Part shown: piece by piece, positions 14,471 through 16,065 of the stretch
Numbering within the stretch: the stretch's first letter is position 1
Layout: every line of letters starts with the position of its first letter
Source: Gemmatimonadales bacterium
Lineage (GTDB): Bacteria; Gemmatimonadota; Gemmatimonadetes; Gemmatimonadales; GWC2-71-9
NCBI GenBank assembly: GCA_025929805.1
Contig: JAICPP010000051.1
Location: 1 to 16,065, forward strand
DNA length: 16,065 nt
Reading direction: 5' to 3'
The notes under the pieces: generated by a model
What the model was told of the DNA's origin: nothing
Database searches by the model: none
The model's input: the letters and a program-made list of their open reading frames with translations, nothing else
Made by a program: the position numbers and the translations under genes

Positions 14471-15929
14471 TTAGCGACCGGCCCCGTGGCACTTCTTGTA
14501 CTTGCGGCCGGACCCGCAGGGACAGGGATCGTTGCGCCCTACTTCCGGGACGGCTGCCGTGGCGCGGCCCACCGGACCCAGCGAGCTGCTGACGGCTGGT
14601 GCGGACGCCCGGGGAGTGGGCGTCGGAGGGGGAGCTGGCCGGCGGCTGTGGCCGGTGAAGAGATCGTCCGCTCCCATCGAATTCGCGGGCTCGGGAACCG
14701 GCATGCGGCGTGCGGGGAGCTCTGGTCTGGGCGGTTCGGCGCTCACCTGGATCTTGAGGAAGCGCTCGGTGAACGTGGACTGGATGTCATGCATTAGGTC
14801 CTCGAACATCTCGAAGGCCTCACGCTTGTACTCCACCAGCGGGTCCTTTTGCCCCCAGGCCCGGTACTGAATCGCGTTGCGGAGCTGGTCCAGGTCGTAG
14901 AGGTGATCCTTCCAGCGCTCGTCCAGAACCGATAGCATTACCTGAGAGAGCACCTGGGTGTCCACCTCTGGTATGCCGATGGTCTTCCCGAACTCCGCCA
15001 GGTAGTCAATTTTTCGCCGGAACGCCTCCTCGCCTTCCTTCTTGACCAGACCGATCATGTCATCGATGCCCGGAGCAGCCTGGGCGTCGGTGAGTGCTTC
15101 CACGCTCACCAGGTATTGGAGCGCCAGCGCCTCGCGCAGGCCACCCCGGTCGTACTCCTCGGGACGCTCGGCGCCGGTAAGGAACTGGGTCACCGCCCGC
15201 TCCAGGGCCAGCTCGATCATGCGTCGAGCCTCAGCCTTGAGCTCCTCCCCCCGCTCCAACGCGAAGAGCCGGAGCGAGTAGATGACTTCGCGCTGCTGAT
15301 TCATCACATCATCGTATTCCAGCAGGCGTTTCCGCTGCTGGAAGTTTTGCAGCTCGACGCGCTTCTGGGCCTGCTCGATGGCACGGGTCACCAACCCCCC
15401 GGTGATGACCTCGCCCTCCTCCGCCCCGCTCTTGTCCATCCACCGGGCGATTCGATCCGACCCGAAGAGTCGCATCAGGTCGTCTTCCAGCGAGAGGAAG
15501 AAGATCGATTGCCCCGGGTCTCCCTGGCGACCGGAACGGCCCCGCAACTGGCGGTCGATTCGGCGGGACTCGTGCCGCTCGGTTCCGATGATTTGGAGTC
15601 CCGCCTCGGGTTGGGTCAGGTCGAGGTCCTTGCCCAGTTTGATGTCGGTACCCCGCCCGGCCATGTTGGTCGCGATCGTGATCGCTGCCTTCTGGCCCGC
15701 TCCCGCCACGATCTCGGCCTCCCGCTGGTGATACTTCGCGTTCAGCACTTCGTGCTTGAGTCCCCGCCGCTTGAGCTGACGGGAGAGCGTTTCGGAGACG
15801 TCCACGTTCACGGTACCGATCAGGATCGGCCAGCCCAGTCCGTGCAGCCGCTCGACCTCGTCCATGATCGCATCGTGTTTCTCCTTCCGAGTCTTGTAGA
15901 TGCGATCGGCCTGATCGATGCGTTTGACC

Positions 15930-15934
<5 letters not shown>
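14471..15934 (-). CDS. secA: Preprotein translocase ATPase SecA, C-terminal part (5' portion broken off)
   Basis: SecA is the motor that pushes preproteins through SecYEG. This piece covers 487 residues from RPVKRIDQADRIY to the stop. Numbering from its first residue, NBD2 carries NMAGRGTDIKLG (90-101) and QLRGRSGRQGDPG (129-141). The helical scaffold has LLEYDDVMNQQR (204-215) and DERWKDHLYDLDQLR. A Pro/Ser/Ala-rich linker leads to the zinc-binding tail NDPCPCGSGRKYKKCHG with Cys471, Cys473, Cys482 and His483, the SecB/ribosome-contacting tip. SecA homology stops abruptly at 15934: the minus-strand frame stays open to 16024, but those 30 codons are antisense to SecA on the other strand and have no family meaning. 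The N-terminal half (NBD1, preprotein-binding domain) is therefore missing on this strand. Confidence 0.95.

Positions 15935-16065
<131 letters not shown>

Overview
This is a GC-rich chromosomal segment (roughly two-thirds G+C by eye) from a diderm bacterium. All complete genes lie on the minus strand. A full Tol-Pal system, two lipoproteins with lipoboxes and a zinc-binding SecA tail point to a Gram-negative envelope. The mixture of high GC, frequent GTG/TTG starts, a tol operon led by a sugar-nucleotide epimerase, and a LysM protein of the 'DPxxWPxIY...DPHWIYPG' type suggests Gemmatimonadota. That assignment is inference from gene content and protein style; no rRNA or other marker in the window settles it. 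The segment looks like core housekeeping genome. I see no transposase, phage gene, CRISPR array, toxin-antitoxin pair, tRNA or rRNA.

Layout, read along the minus strand from the right edge to the left. (1) secA, missing its 5' part: the 3' portion (15934 to 14471) is intact. At about 15930 the sequence switches strand, and the last 136 bases encode an earlier part of SecA on the plus strand. (2) radC - relA/spoT - EVE-domain gene (14400 to 11151), each joined by a 4-nt stop/start overlap. (3) uvrB - tsaE - tsaB - rimI (11102 to 7510), also overlapping: excision repair followed by the bacterial t6A-tRNA accessory genes. (4) ssb with its own promoter (7483 to 6934). (5) A secreted LysM protein of unknown role (6623 to 5409), ended by a strong hairpin terminator. 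(6) NAD-dependent epimerase - tolQ - tolR - tolA/tonB - tolB - pal - cpoB (5175 to the left edge), again with stop/start overlaps at almost every junction.

The genes form three functional groups. The tol-pal cluster builds the TolQR motor, the TolA transducer, periplasmic TolB, the Pal anchor and the CpoB coordinator; these hold the outer membrane to peptidoglycan and constrict it at division. An epimerase probably feeding surface-polysaccharide synthesis is translationally coupled to this cluster. The central genes serve genome maintenance and translation: UvrB, SSB, RadC, the TsaB/TsaE t6A proteins, RimI and the ppGpp enzyme. SecA supplies export.

The most notable observations are: the head-to-head SecA strand switch at an 8-bp palindrome, 130 bases from the window end (misassembly or a true small inversion); an unexplained intergenic repeat built of 8-bp G-rich units with inverted partners, found right behind the stop codons of both the LysM gene and ssb; and a -10-like hexamer placed so that uvrB mRNA may be leaderless. 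I found no convincing new multi-gene system. The window reads as ordinary core genome with a few odd sequence-level structures.
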